From assembly GCA_028285415.1 (NCBI GenBank), contig JANQPF010000002.1, positions 124,001 to 188,000 on the forward strand: a DNA stretch of 64,000 bases, in the 5' to 3' direction. A program made the translations under genes and the position numbers. The DNA is from Pseudomonadales bacterium. GTDB lineage: Bacteria > Pseudomonadota > Gammaproteobacteria > Pseudomonadales > Azotimanducaceae. Numbering within the stretch: position 1 is the stretch's first letter; each line of letters opens with the position of its first letter. Below, piece by piece: positions 35,246 to 43,505 of this stretch. The notes below the pieces were generated by a model. That model had not been told where the DNA came from. It saw only the letters and a list, made by a program, of their open reading frames with translations, and made no database searches.

Positions 35246-35257
35246 ACAAGGTTGTAT
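35244..35257. promoter_or_regulatory. perfect palindrome over the TonB-receptor -10 (site 1)
   Basis: ATACAA-GG-TTGTAT, a 14-base perfect inverted repeat typical in size of TetR-family operators. It overlaps a consensus -10 TATAAT at 35255-35260 on the plus strand and the start codon of the divergent thuA-like gene, so a bound repressor could block both. Confidence 0.55.
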
Positions 35258-35260
35258 AAT
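35255..35260 (+). promoter_or_regulatory. -10 element of the TonB receptor promoter
   Basis: Exact TATAAT, 45 bases upstream of the receptor ATG. A weak -35 (TTTGAT at 35234-35239) precedes it at a slightly short spacing. Confidence 0.5.
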
Positions 35261-35304
35261 TATTGCCCGTCGCGATTGTACCGCTTTGGTGAGAGGAGAG
35301 CATC

Positions 35305-37662
35305 ATGAGAACGTTCGCAATAGCCAAGCGCCCGCTCGGGTTGTGCCTGGCCGGCCTGCTGACATTGATGGTCAGCACCCCTCCGGCGTTGGCCGCGGGC
35401 CTGGAGATCGAAGAAATCATCGTTACCGCCGAAAAGCGCGAGGCAAATATCCAGGATGTGGGTATCGCCGTTTCCGCACTTGATGTCACCGCCATTGAAC
35501 GACTCAATGCCCGAGATCTCAGAGATCTGCAGGGTATCGTTCCCAATTTGACCCTCAACGAGGTAGGCATTGGGCCGTCAATGTCGCAAGTGTCGATCCG
35601 TGGGGTGAACAGTCAGGATCCCGAAAAGAGTTTTGATCCGGCGGTGGGTACTTTCCTCGATGGCGTGTATCTGGCGTCCTCGGCGTTCAATCTTCTGGAC
35701 ACGTTCGATCTGGAACGGGTTGAAGTGCTGCGTGGGCCGCAAGGCACGCTGTTTGGCCGCAATACGACCGGCGGCGCGATCAATGCCATTCGCAGTAAGC
35801 CGACCGGCGAGTTTGGTATCAAAGCCGGCGCGGTCCTGGGTGACGAAGGACGTCAAGATCTCAAAGCGGTCGTCAACTTCGGCCTGGCCGAAAACCTGGG
35901 TTTGAAAGTGGCTGCGTATCGCGAAGCGGATGACGGCTACTGGGATAACTCCACCGGAGGCGGGCCCCAAGGTGAACGCGATTCCTGGAGTGCGTCTGCC
36001 AGCCTGTTGTGGGAGGGAGAGAGTGGTGACATCCAGCTTACCTACGACCGTGCCGAAGACGAAGGTGAATTGCCGCCGTACATTGCGCGCGGCGTCGCGG
36101 TGCCGTCCCCCATCCCGGTGCGTATTACTGAAGCCAGCTTTCCCACACCAGCCACCGTAGTCTCGGCCTTCCGCCCTGACATCTGGTGCAGCGTGGCGGG
36201 TCTTGCCGAGTGCTCACAGTCTGATTCGGCCAGTAACGGGCCGCATTTCCAGGATTCGGAGCTTGATGCGTTGACGCTCAACGCCTCTTTCGATGTGGGT
36301 GACCAGCATACGTTCAACATCATTTCCGGCTGGCGCGACCATGAGGAGGCTGTATACATCGACTTTGACGGCACGGCCAGCACGGTGTTCGACGTAGTGC
36401 GCTTCCAGCAGGCTGAGCAGACCAGCCTGGAACTACAGTTGGCATCCGATCGTCCGGGTAATTTCAATTACATCGTGGGCGCGTTTTGGATGGAACACGA
36501 GTATGACCTGCAGCAGGCGATTAAGCTGGATCTGGCCAACGTCGGTGCACCGGTCCCTCCGGGGCTCTTGTACGTGAACGGTAACGGCGACGAGGACAGC
36601 CATGAGTCCAAGAGTTACGCCGTCTTTGCACAGGTGGACATCGACCTGACCGAGCGCGCGACGTTGACTCTGGGTGTGCGTGGCACCTGGGACGAACGTG
36701 AGATCACAACCACTTTTTACGGCAGCACGCTGGCGCCGACCGACCCGTACACCATCCTCAACGGCATCCCGGCCAACCGCCCTGTGAGTGCAGCGGGAGC
36801 CGGCAGTAACGATGACGACTGGTTCGAGATTACCCCGAAGGTTGCGCTGAATTTCCAGCTCAACGAGCAGATCCTGTTATACGGGTCCTACACACGAGGC
36901 TACAACGCGGGCGGATTTTCCGCGCGTGCCGGTACCGTCGCCACCGTGACGGAAAGCTTTGATCCTGAATTCATCAATGCTTATGAGGTTGGCATGAAGT
37001 CTGATCTTGCGGATGGACGCATCCGTTTCAACGCTGCCGTCTTCTACAACGACTACGACGACAAGCAGGAAGAAGCCATTGAACCGGCACCGCCACCCAC
37101 GTTCACCAGCACCACGGTGCGCAACGTTGCCGGTGCGCGCATCATGGGTGTCGAACTGGAAATGTCAGCTCTCATCAACGAGAACTTCCGCATTGACGCC
37201 AATCTCGGCTACATGGACGCGGAGTACACGGATTTTGACGGCTTCCTGAGCGATGCACAGTACGTGTCGGTACCGGCGCAACCGGCCAATACCCTGCTTG
37301 CTGCGGATCTCAGCAGTCTGGAGCTGCGGCGTGCCCCGGAACTGACCGCATCGGTCATCCCGCAGGTGTTCTTACCCATCGGTACCGGCGAGTTGGAGGC
37401 CAACGCCGTGGTCCGCTACGTGGACGAACAGTACACGGAGATTTTCAACAATGAGCGCGGACTCATCGACAGCCAGGTGTTGGTCGACGCAACCATTGCT
37501 TACCGATTTGGGGGTGAAGAGGGTGACCGCTATACGCTGAAGCTGTTCGGTCGTAACCTCACTGATGAGGATGACTTCGCCTCGTTCACCAACTCTATTG
37601 TCGACTTCTCAACGGTGCAGCTCCCGCGCCGCTACGGCCTGGAATTTCAAGTCCAGCTTTGA
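35305..37662 (+). CDS. TonB-dependent outer-membrane receptor
   Basis: 785 residues. Signal peptide (LGLCLAGLLTLMVSTPPALA), TonB-box-like EEIIVTAEKR, plug (LQGIVPNLTLNEVG, VSIRGVNSQDPEKS, VEVLRGPQGTLFGRNTTGG) and a barrel ending in RRYGLEFQVQL. GAGAGGAGAG ribosome site. In a catabolic cluster with P450, Rieske oxygenase and SDRs, so it probably takes up the bulky hydrophobic substrate of that pathway. Regulated by the palindrome over its -10 element. Confidence 0.92.
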   Translation: MRTFAIAKRPLGLCLAGLLTLMVSTPPALAAGLEIEEIIVTAEKREANIQDVGIAVSALDVTAIERLNARDLRDLQGIVPNLTLNEVGIGPSMSQVSIRGVNSQDPEKSFDPAVGTFLDGVYLASSAFNLLDTFDLERVEVLRGPQGTLFGRNTTGGAINAIRSKPTGEFGIKAGAVLGDEGRQDLKAVVNFGLAENLGLKVAAYREADDGYWDNSTGGGPQGERDSWSASASLLWEGESGDIQLTYDRAEDEGELPPYIARGVAVPSPIPVRITEASFPTPATVVSAFRPDIWCSVAGLAECSQSDSASNGPHFQDSELDALTLNASFDVGDQHTFNIISGWRDHEEAVYIDFDGTASTVFDVVRFQQAEQTSLELQLASDRPGNFNYIVGAFWMEHEYDLQQAIKLDLANVGAPVPPGLLYVNGNGDEDSHESKSYAVFAQVDIDLTERATLTLGVRGTWDEREITTTFYGSTLAPTDPYTILNGIPANRPVSAAGAGSNDDDWFEITPKVALNFQLNEQILLYGSYTRGYNAGGFSARAGTVATVTESFDPEFINAYEVGMKSDLADGRIRFNAAVFYNDYDDKQEEAIEPAPPPTFTSTTVRNVAGARIMGVELEMSALINENFRIDANLGYMDAEYTDFDGFLSDAQYVSVPAQPANTLLAADLSSLELRRAPELTASVIPQVFLPIGTGELEANAVVRYVDEQYTEIFNNERGLIDSQVLVDATIAYRFGGEEGDRYTLKLFGRNLTDEDDFASFTNSIVDFSTVQLPRRYGLEFQVQL

Positions 37663-37669
37663 CGGCACA

Positions 37670-37696
37670 GCGGGGCGCAGCCAGTCTGCGCCCCGC
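37670..37696. terminator. hairpin between convergent TonB receptor and tetR
   Basis: Perfect 11-bp GC-rich stem (37670-37680 with 37686-37696) with loop CCAGT, eight bases after the receptor stop and 16 bases from the tetR stop. No U-tract on either strand. Likely a bidirectional terminator or RNA stabiliser. Confidence 0.55.
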
Positions 37697-37711
37697 GATC
37701 GATCCAGTGGG

Positions 37712-38443
37712 CTATTCCTGGGAAAGCTTCTGAGCAATGGCGAGCAGGGCGTCGCCTTGTTTCGTGGTCGACAGTGCTTTTAAGAACGCGAGTATTTCAT
37801 GCCGTCGCTGTTCTGCGGCGAATGACAAGCCATCCGGCTCGTCCGCCAGCCCTTCCAACAGGAAGCGTACGATGTCACGACGCAGGTCGAACCACGGCTG
37901 CGCGTTGTGATCGCTCGGGAATAGGCGGCGCGCCGTGGCGCGGCGTGCGCGGTCGTATTCGACCAACGCGGGTGTAAACACTGCGGCTACCTCAGCATCG
38001 GTTCGCGCAGCAGCAGACAATTCCTTGAAAGCGCGGAATTCCGGCGTCTGCAGGTGTTCCCACGCCATGTCGATGGCGACACCAAAGTAATCTTCACCAT
38101 GCGGAATACTGGCCATTGCCTGGGCATACATCTCAACCCGCGCGCGAGTGACGTAATGCACCGTGGCTTCGACCAGTGCCGCCTTGGAAGGGTAGTGGTA
38201 CAACATCGCCGCGCGGGTAAGGCCCGCGCGGTTGGCGACCATTGTGGTGCTCGTTGATGCGTAGCCGGATTCCGCAAGGCAGTGCACGCTCGCCTCCAGG
38301 ATGCGGCGACGGGTCTCTCTGCTCTTGGCAAAAGAGCCTTCGCCAATGTCGGTGGGATCGGGCAGACGATGCTCAATCAGGGTGTCTTCGCCGGGCTCGG
38401 TCACGCTGCCTGGGTCCTGTGCTGGTTGGACAGCGTGCATCAT
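37712..38443 (-). CDS. TetR/AcrR-family regulator
   Basis: About 243 residues from ATG 38443; TTG 38494 is an upstream alternative. DNA-binding domain: RRRILEASVHCLAESGYASTSTTMVANRAGLTRAAMLYHYPSKAALVEATVHYV. The C-terminal ligand domain is divergent. Last gene of a Rieske-P450-TetR run on the minus strand. Likely controls the catabolic cluster. Palindrome-like sites occur upstream of the TonB receptor, the SDR/MFS pair and the Rieske gene. Confidence 0.88.
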   Translation of the reverse strand: MMHAVQPAQDPGSVTEPGEDTLIEHRLPDPTDIGEGSFAKSRETRRRILEASVHCLAESGYASTSTTMVANRAGLTRAAMLYHYPSKAALVEATVHYVTRARVEMYAQAMASIPHGEDYFGVAIDMAWEHLQTPEFRAFKELSAAARTDAEVAAVFTPALVEYDRARRATARRLFPSDHNAQPWFDLRRDIVRFLLEGLADEPDGLSFAAEQRRHEILAFLKALSTTKQGDALLAIAQKLSQE

Positions 38444-38515
38444 ACCGGACAACGTTCGTTGGACAATGCGGGCTTCTACCGATCTCTCTGACAAAAGTCC
38501 GGTTATTGAAAGCGC

Positions 38516-39787
38516 TCACCTCATTCGCAGGCGTACGGGCAGCGCTTCCAGCCCGCGCAGGTGGAAGTGTGTGTGGTATTCGAGCTCTTCTTCCGGTACG
38601 GCCAGTTCCGCGGATTCCACGGCTTCAGCCAGGTGGGTAAACGCGGTCTTCAATTCCAGGCGGCTGAGCATGGCTCCCACACAGAAGTGCATGCCCATGC
38701 CAAAACTCTTATGTGGTGGCTGCTGCCTGCCGTCGAGGTTGAGCGTATTGTTATCCGTCCCAAAGTAGGCTTCGTCACGATTGGCGGACGCCAGCCGTAC
38801 GTGGAGCAAAGCGCCGGCTGGTATGTCTTCGCCGCCGAGTGTGGTGTCTTCGGTCGCCTTTCTGAACTGACCCTGCACGGGTGACTCCAGACGCAGCAGT
38901 TCCTCGACAAAGCGAGGCACGTCTTCGGGTTTCTGGCGCAAACGTGTGAGCAGCGTCGGGTCTGAAGCCAGCCGGCGCATGCCGCCCGAAAGAGTATTCG
39001 TGGTGGTTTCGTTGCCAGCTACCAGTAGCTGGGTGAGCAGGGACACGAGTTCGGAGTTATCGAGCGCGCGAGTCTCGCCGTGTTGCGGATCTGTTATCTC
39101 TGCTGCCGCCAGACGGCTGATGATGTCTTCGCGCGGATCGTCGCGGCGTGCATCGCACAGGCTCACCATGGCGCGGTGGCAATCGAGGGTCAGCTGCGCA
39201 ATTTCTACCGCACGTTCTTCTGAGGTGAGCAGACCAATCTCGTCTGCGAAGGCGTCCGACCACCGCTTCAGAAGGTCGTTGCCATATTCTGTCATGCCCA
39301 GCGCGTGGCCGATCACGTGAATAGGAAGGGGAACGGAGAACGCTGCGACAAAATCAAACGGTTGGTCGTCAGGCAAGCGTTCGATCAGGGAAGCCACTTG
39401 TTGCTCGACCACCGGCTCGAAAGCGCCCAGATTGCGCGGCGTGAAAAACGGCGCTACCAGGTCTTTGTACATGTCGTGACTGGGCTCATCGTTGTTAGAC
39501 ATGGTCAGCGCGGGCGGAAAGCCCTGGGCTCTGATGTCCAGCGCGGCTTGTGGCAGGCCGCCTTCACGCATGGCGGCGCGATCCACGCGGCTGGAAAAAC
39601 GCTTCGGGTCGCGCATGACTTCAGCGACGAGATCGTATGAGGTGACAAAATAGATGTCGTGGCGCGGGTCGAGGAAGACCGGGGCTGTAGATCGCAGTCG
39701 CCGATAGTGTTCGTGAGGGTGATTCATGAAGTCGTCCGCTTTCGGATCGAAAGCCAGCAGATCTTCCTGGTTCAAAGGGTCACTCAT
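38516..39787 (-). CDS. cytochrome P450
   Basis: 423 residues from ATG 39787, which overlaps the Rieske stop by eight bases. Soluble bacterial (class I) P450: I-helix AGNETTTNTL, ExxR region, and the heme loop FGMGMHFCVGAML with the Cys thiolate. Needs a ferredoxin and a reductase, neither encoded here. Would hydroxylate the cluster's substrate, working with the upstream Rieske oxygenase. Confidence 0.93.
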   Translation of the reverse strand: MSDPLNQEDLLAFDPKADDFMNHPHEHYRRLRSTAPVFLDPRHDIYFVTSYDLVAEVMRDPKRFSSRVDRAAMREGGLPQAALDIRAQGFPPALTMSNNDEPSHDMYKDLVAPFFTPRNLGAFEPVVEQQVASLIERLPDDQPFDFVAAFSVPLPIHVIGHALGMTEYGNDLLKRWSDAFADEIGLLTSEERAVEIAQLTLDCHRAMVSLCDARRDDPREDIISRLAAAEITDPQHGETRALDNSELVSLLTQLLVAGNETTTNTLSGGMRRLASDPTLLTRLRQKPEDVPRFVEELLRLESPVQGQFRKATEDTTLGGEDIPAGALLHVRLASANRDEAYFGTDNNTLNLDGRQQPPHKSFGMGMHFCVGAMLSRLELKTAFTHLAEAVESAELAVPEEELEYHTHFHLRGLEALPVRLRMR

Positions 39788-41204
39788 GATCGCCGCCACT
39801 GGCTTGCAAGTAGTCATCTATGCGCTTGTGAAAGTGCCGGATACGCATTTCCTGGTAGCGACCCAGAGTCGTGCCTTGGGCGGCGTCTTCGGGGAAGTGC
39901 CGCATGGCTTTCAGCCCGCGTTGGATTTGCGGGATGTTGGACAGATCTTCATCAAATACGGCTGCGAAGGGACCGAGCTCCGGCGCTTCGTGATGGCTGT
40001 CCCGGGCCGTCAGGCGCCGCGGCTGCCTGGCAGCCTTGATTGAGCCATCGGCTTTCTGTGGTACCAGAAAGTAGATTTCCATGATCGACGCGTCCGGGTC
40101 GGTGCCACAGGGTCGAAATCGATACACCAGAAACGAACCCCAACCCGCCCAGCACACCAGGTTTGGAAAGATGTGATACTGAATGGTATCGAGGGCTTCG
40201 CTGTCGGTGATGTCGTCAATATCCACGTCGTAACGGTCTTTCAGGAAGCGACGCTTCAGATCTCCCATGTGCTGCCGTGCTGTCAGTCCCTCCGGCACCA
40301 CCTGGTCACCTTCCGAGAGCACATAAGCTTGTGAGCCCGCATCCGCAATGTCCTGCTCGCTCATGTCACGTCCGACATGTGGGCTGGCCAGGCCGCGCGG
40401 CGAGATCATACGGGTGTAGTTGCGTCGGTCGGGCCAGACATCATACTGGGTGAAAGCATCACCCAGGTAAGTCATGGCGCCGGGATGGGTGGCGACGACG
40501 TGGAACGACTCGATGAACGCCTCCAGCACCACCTTCCAGTTGCAGTGGTTGATCTTCTCCACATGCACCGCCTTCACTCTGGCGCCCAGATCCCAGCCGC
40601 GAGTGGCGTAGATCTGTGGCAGATCCTCCATGTAGGTCTCAAAAGGTTCCGGTGCGTCCGCCAGATTGATGAACACGAAGCCGCCCCAGGTGGCGACGTG
40701 CACGCCGGGTAGAGCAAACTTATCTGTGTCGATGTGTGGAAAGTCCCACTCGTTGGTGACGCTGCGGCAGCGGCCGTCCAGTTCCCAGGAGAAGCCGTGG
40801 AAAGGGCAGCGGATGAATTGGGCGTTGCCGGCTGTGTCTTTCAGCAGGCGAGCGCGATGCAGACAGACGTTGTGAAACGCCCGGATTTGCAGATCCTCAC
40901 CGCGAACGACCAATATCGACGCGTCGCCTATCTCGTAGATTTCGAAGTCGCCGGGATTGGCAATGTCCTCTTCGCGGCACGCCATTTGCCACACGTGGGA
41001 CCACATGTGGTCGACCTCTGCTGCAGCAAAGGCAGAACTGGTGTAGCGCTCGGCTGGAATTGGCGTCACGCCATAGTCGACGCTACCGCTGGCTCTTAAG
41101 GCGGCAGGCACGGGGCCGCGCTCCTGATCTATGAGTTGCTGGACGGTGGGACCGGGTCCACGCATGGCGGGAGGCGGGTATCCGGAGTGCTGATCGGAAC
41201 TCAT
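39780..41204 (-). CDS. Rieske non-heme iron oxygenase, large subunit
   Basis: 474 residues. The Rieske [2Fe-2S] site is CLH and CPFH (about 117-138). The catalytic iron region NWKVVLEAFIESFHVVATHPG supplies the two His ligands, with an acidic ligand downstream. Typical ring-hydroxylating oxygenase alpha subunit. No beta subunit is encoded nearby, so it may be a homotrimeric monooxygenase/demethylase type. AAGGAG ribosome site. First gene of the transcript also encoding P450 and TetR. A -10-like TATAAA is read on the minus strand over palindrome-like site 3. Confidence 0.92.
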   Translation of the reverse strand: MSSDQHSGYPPPAMRGPGPTVQQLIDQERGPVPAALRASGSVDYGVTPIPAERYTSSAFAAAEVDHMWSHVWQMACREEDIANPGDFEIYEIGDASILVVRGEDLQIRAFHNVCLHRARLLKDTAGNAQFIRCPFHGFSWELDGRCRSVTNEWDFPHIDTDKFALPGVHVATWGGFVFINLADAPEPFETYMEDLPQIYATRGWDLGARVKAVHVEKINHCNWKVVLEAFIESFHVVATHPGAMTYLGDAFTQYDVWPDRRNYTRMISPRGLASPHVGRDMSEQDIADAGSQAYVLSEGDQVVPEGLTARQHMGDLKRRFLKDRYDVDIDDITDSEALDTIQYHIFPNLVCWAGWGSFLVYRFRPCGTDPDASIMEIYFLVPQKADGSIKAARQPRRLTARDSHHEAPELGPFAAVFDEDLSNIPQIQRGLKAMRHFPEDAAQGTTLGRYQEMRIRHFHKRIDDYLQASGGDHE

Positions 41205-41237
41205 TGCCGGTGCTCCTTAGACAAGGACTCAAATTTT

Positions 41238-41251
41238 ATACAATGATGCCA
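41238..41251. promoter_or_regulatory. palindrome-like site 3 in the Rieske promoter
   Basis: ATACAATGATGCCA matches 9 of 14 positions of the perfect palindrome at 35244 and overlaps a minus-strand TATAAA -10-like hexamer, 34 bases upstream of the Rieske start. Weaker than site 1. Confidence 0.3.
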
Positions 41252-41343
41252 AAAAATTAAATGGCTACCTGCGAAGGTGAGCGACGTGCGGAGGTGATAA
41301 GTGTGGCGCAGCGTCGGCCTGATATCGATGAGGCGCGGAAAGA

Positions 41344-42030
41344 CTATTCGATCTTGTACCCGACACCGTACATCGACTGTATCCGCTCGGCGGATTCCGC
41401 GCCAAGCTTAGCCCGCAGATTCTTGATATGGCTGTCGATCGTGCGGCCACTTACAATGCGGCCGTCGTTGTAAGCTTTGTGCATCAAAGTTTCCCTGCTG
41501 CAAACCCGGCCGGGATTGGCCAGCAAAGCCCCCAACATCCGAAACTCGATCGGCGTGAGCTCTACCAGTTCGCCGACGACGCGGCATTCGTGGGCTTGTT
41601 CATCCCAGTCGATGTCAGCATAAGAATAGCGGCCGCTGGGCTCGGTCTGCGGGCGTGCCGAACGCTTCAATATGTTGCGGACGCGTGCAACGATTTCTCG
41701 TGGGCTGAACGGCTTGCAGACGTAGTCGTCCGCGCCGAGGTCCAGTCCGCGCAGCCGATCGATCTCGTCTACTCTCGCCGTCAGCATCAGTATGGGCACG
41801 TCGGATCTGGCGCGTATCTCCTCGCAAACGGTCAGGCCGTCCTTGCCCGGTAACATGACATCCAGAATGACCAGGCTGACATCACCCATCAACGCGGTTG
41901 CGGTTGCCGCCTCACCGCCATTCAGCCATTGCGTTTGATATCCGGCTCGCGCCAGGTAGTCCTGCAGTACGTGCGCTATTTTCATCTCATCCTCGACGAT
42001 GAGAATTGTCGAGCGTTGCGGTGGATTCAC
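41344..42030 (-). CDS. baeR: OmpR-family response regulator, BaeR-like
   Basis: 228 residues from GTG. Receiver domain with DE pair (VEDE), phospho-acceptor Asp in VILDVMLPGKDG and Lys in CKPFSP. C-terminal winged helix with LTPIEFRMLGALLANPG and RTIDSHIKNLRAKL, very like BaeR. Start overlaps the sensor-kinase stop as GTGA, so the pair is co-expressed. BaeSR controls envelope-stress and efflux genes in enterics. The regulon here is unknown. Confidence 0.88.
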   Translation of the reverse strand: MNPPQRSTILIVEDEMKIAHVLQDYLARAGYQTQWLNGGEAATATALMGDVSLVILDVMLPGKDGLTVCEEIRARSDVPILMLTARVDEIDRLRGLDLGADDYVCKPFSPREIVARVRNILKRSARPQTEPSGRYSYADIDWDEQAHECRVVGELVELTPIEFRMLGALLANPGRVCSRETLMHKAYNDGRIVSGRTIDSHIKNLRAKLGAESAERIQSMYGVGYKIE

Positions 42031-43463
42031 AGGGGTAACCTGACTTCAATTGCGACCCCGCCGAGCTGACTCGGCACCAGGGTGATCGTGCCGGAGTGTG
42101 CCTCGACAATCCGTGATGCAATGGACAAACCCAGGCCGGCTCCCTCGCGGGCGCGGCTTCGGGATCGGTCAGCTCGGAACAGCGGTTCGAAGAGGAGGGC
42201 TGCGTCCTCGTCGCTCACGCCGGGTGGACTGTCGTCCACTTTAACCACGGCGTTGGCATCTGCGACATGGACCTCAACGGACAGCTTGCCGGGTAGGTCC
42301 GTGTAGGCGATGGCGTTGTTCAGCAGGATGACGAAGAGTTGATGCAGGCGATCCGCGTCTGCGAGCAGCGAAACATCGTTGAGCGACTTTGTGACGGTCA
42401 TGGCTTCGGGGAAGTGCAGTGAGTCGAGGCAAGCCTGCATGACTTCGGCAAGGTTGGTGTCGGCGAACGTGTAGCGGAGTCCGCCGACGTCAGACAGCGA
42501 GAGCTGATGGAGGTCGTCTATCAGCTTGTTCAGGCGTTGGACTTCTTCGGACAGGGAGATGAGGCTGTCTCGATCGTAGGGGCGAATACCGTCGAGCATG
42601 CTCTCCACTTCGGCTCGTATCACGCTGACCGGTGTCCTGAGCTCATGCGACACGTCGGCGATGAACGTTTGACGAGATGCCTGATTGGCGCGCAGGGTCT
42701 CCGCAAGACGGCCCAGGTCGATCATTAACTCTCCGAGCTCATCTCGAGTGGCAGGCTTTGGCGCCACCTCATAGTTCCCTTCGCGCAAAGTCCTCACGGC
42801 CTGTTGAGATTGCCTGATCGGACGCACCAGCGCGCGTGCCAGGACAATGGCAACCAGCATGCTCACCGCCAGCGCCGCCAGCGCCACCACGATGCTGATG
42901 TTGAACTGCTGCGCTGAGAAGCCGAGCTCCGTGCCGCCGCTCAAGCGCACCTGCGCGGGGGCAGCCAGTATGCCCACAGCGCTTCCGGCCACGAGCACGT
43001 CTACCGCTAAGTGCTGTTGTTGGATGATGTCTGGGTCTCCAGCTACCGGGCTACCGGTTGTCGAAAGCAACACGGTTGCGGGCATTGCCGGGGGCGGCGG
43101 TTTTCTTCGTTCGCGGTGGCGGTCCGGTCCGGGTCGCAGCCCTGGGGGATGTTCTCGCGGGGGGCGGTCGTGTCCCGGCGGTCTTGTTCCCGGAGGGTGC
43201 GGGGGTGGAGGACGGTGGGATTGCATCGAGGAACGTTCGATCTCGCTCAAGAGAGCCGACTCCAGGGACGAAGGCCATGTCCCGTACGACTGGTATTGGT
43301 CGGCCAGACGTTGGGCCAGGTTCTCCAGCCGCTGGATTTCCCGCGCGTTGATGTAGTCGAGGAAACCGGCGTCGAAGCTCCAACGTGCGAGGATGAGCGT
43401 CACGATCAGCGTGGCGGCGGTGATGCCCACCATTGCACCGAGCAGTTTGTACTGAACGCTCAT
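42027..43463 (-). CDS. baeS: sensor histidine kinase, BaeS-like, with Pro-rich periplasmic insert
   Basis: About 479 residues from ATG 43463. TTG 43478 would add five residues. Two membrane spans (about 8-28 and 180-205). HAMP, then HisKA FIADVSHELRTP and HATPase (LLNNAIAYT; VDDSPPGVSDEDA; GAGLGLSIA). The DSPPGV box lacks the first Gly of canonical DxGxG, as in other BaeS proteins. The periplasmic loop contains an unusual run of Pro/Arg/His-rich sequence (about 85-130), which could bind metal or be disordered. Coupled to baeR by GTGA. Confidence 0.88.
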   Translation of the reverse strand: MSVQYKLLGAMVGITAATLIVTLILARWSFDAGFLDYINAREIQRLENLAQRLADQYQSYGTWPSSLESALLSEIERSSMQSHRPPPPHPPGTRPPGHDRPPREHPPGLRPGPDRHRERRKPPPPAMPATVLLSTTGSPVAGDPDIIQQQHLAVDVLVAGSAVGILAAPAQVRLSGGTELGFSAQQFNISIVVALAALAVSMLVAIVLARALVRPIRQSQQAVRTLREGNYEVAPKPATRDELGELMIDLGRLAETLRANQASRQTFIADVSHELRTPVSVIRAEVESMLDGIRPYDRDSLISLSEEVQRLNKLIDDLHQLSLSDVGGLRYTFADTNLAEVMQACLDSLHFPEAMTVTKSLNDVSLLADADRLHQLFVILLNNAIAYTDLPGKLSVEVHVADANAVVKVDDSPPGVSDEDAALLFEPLFRADRSRSRAREGAGLGLSIASRIVEAHSGTITLVPSQLGGVAIEVRLPL

Positions 43464-43505
43464 CCTCACGCCGCGCAATATACAGCACCCGTTGCATATT
43501 CGTCC

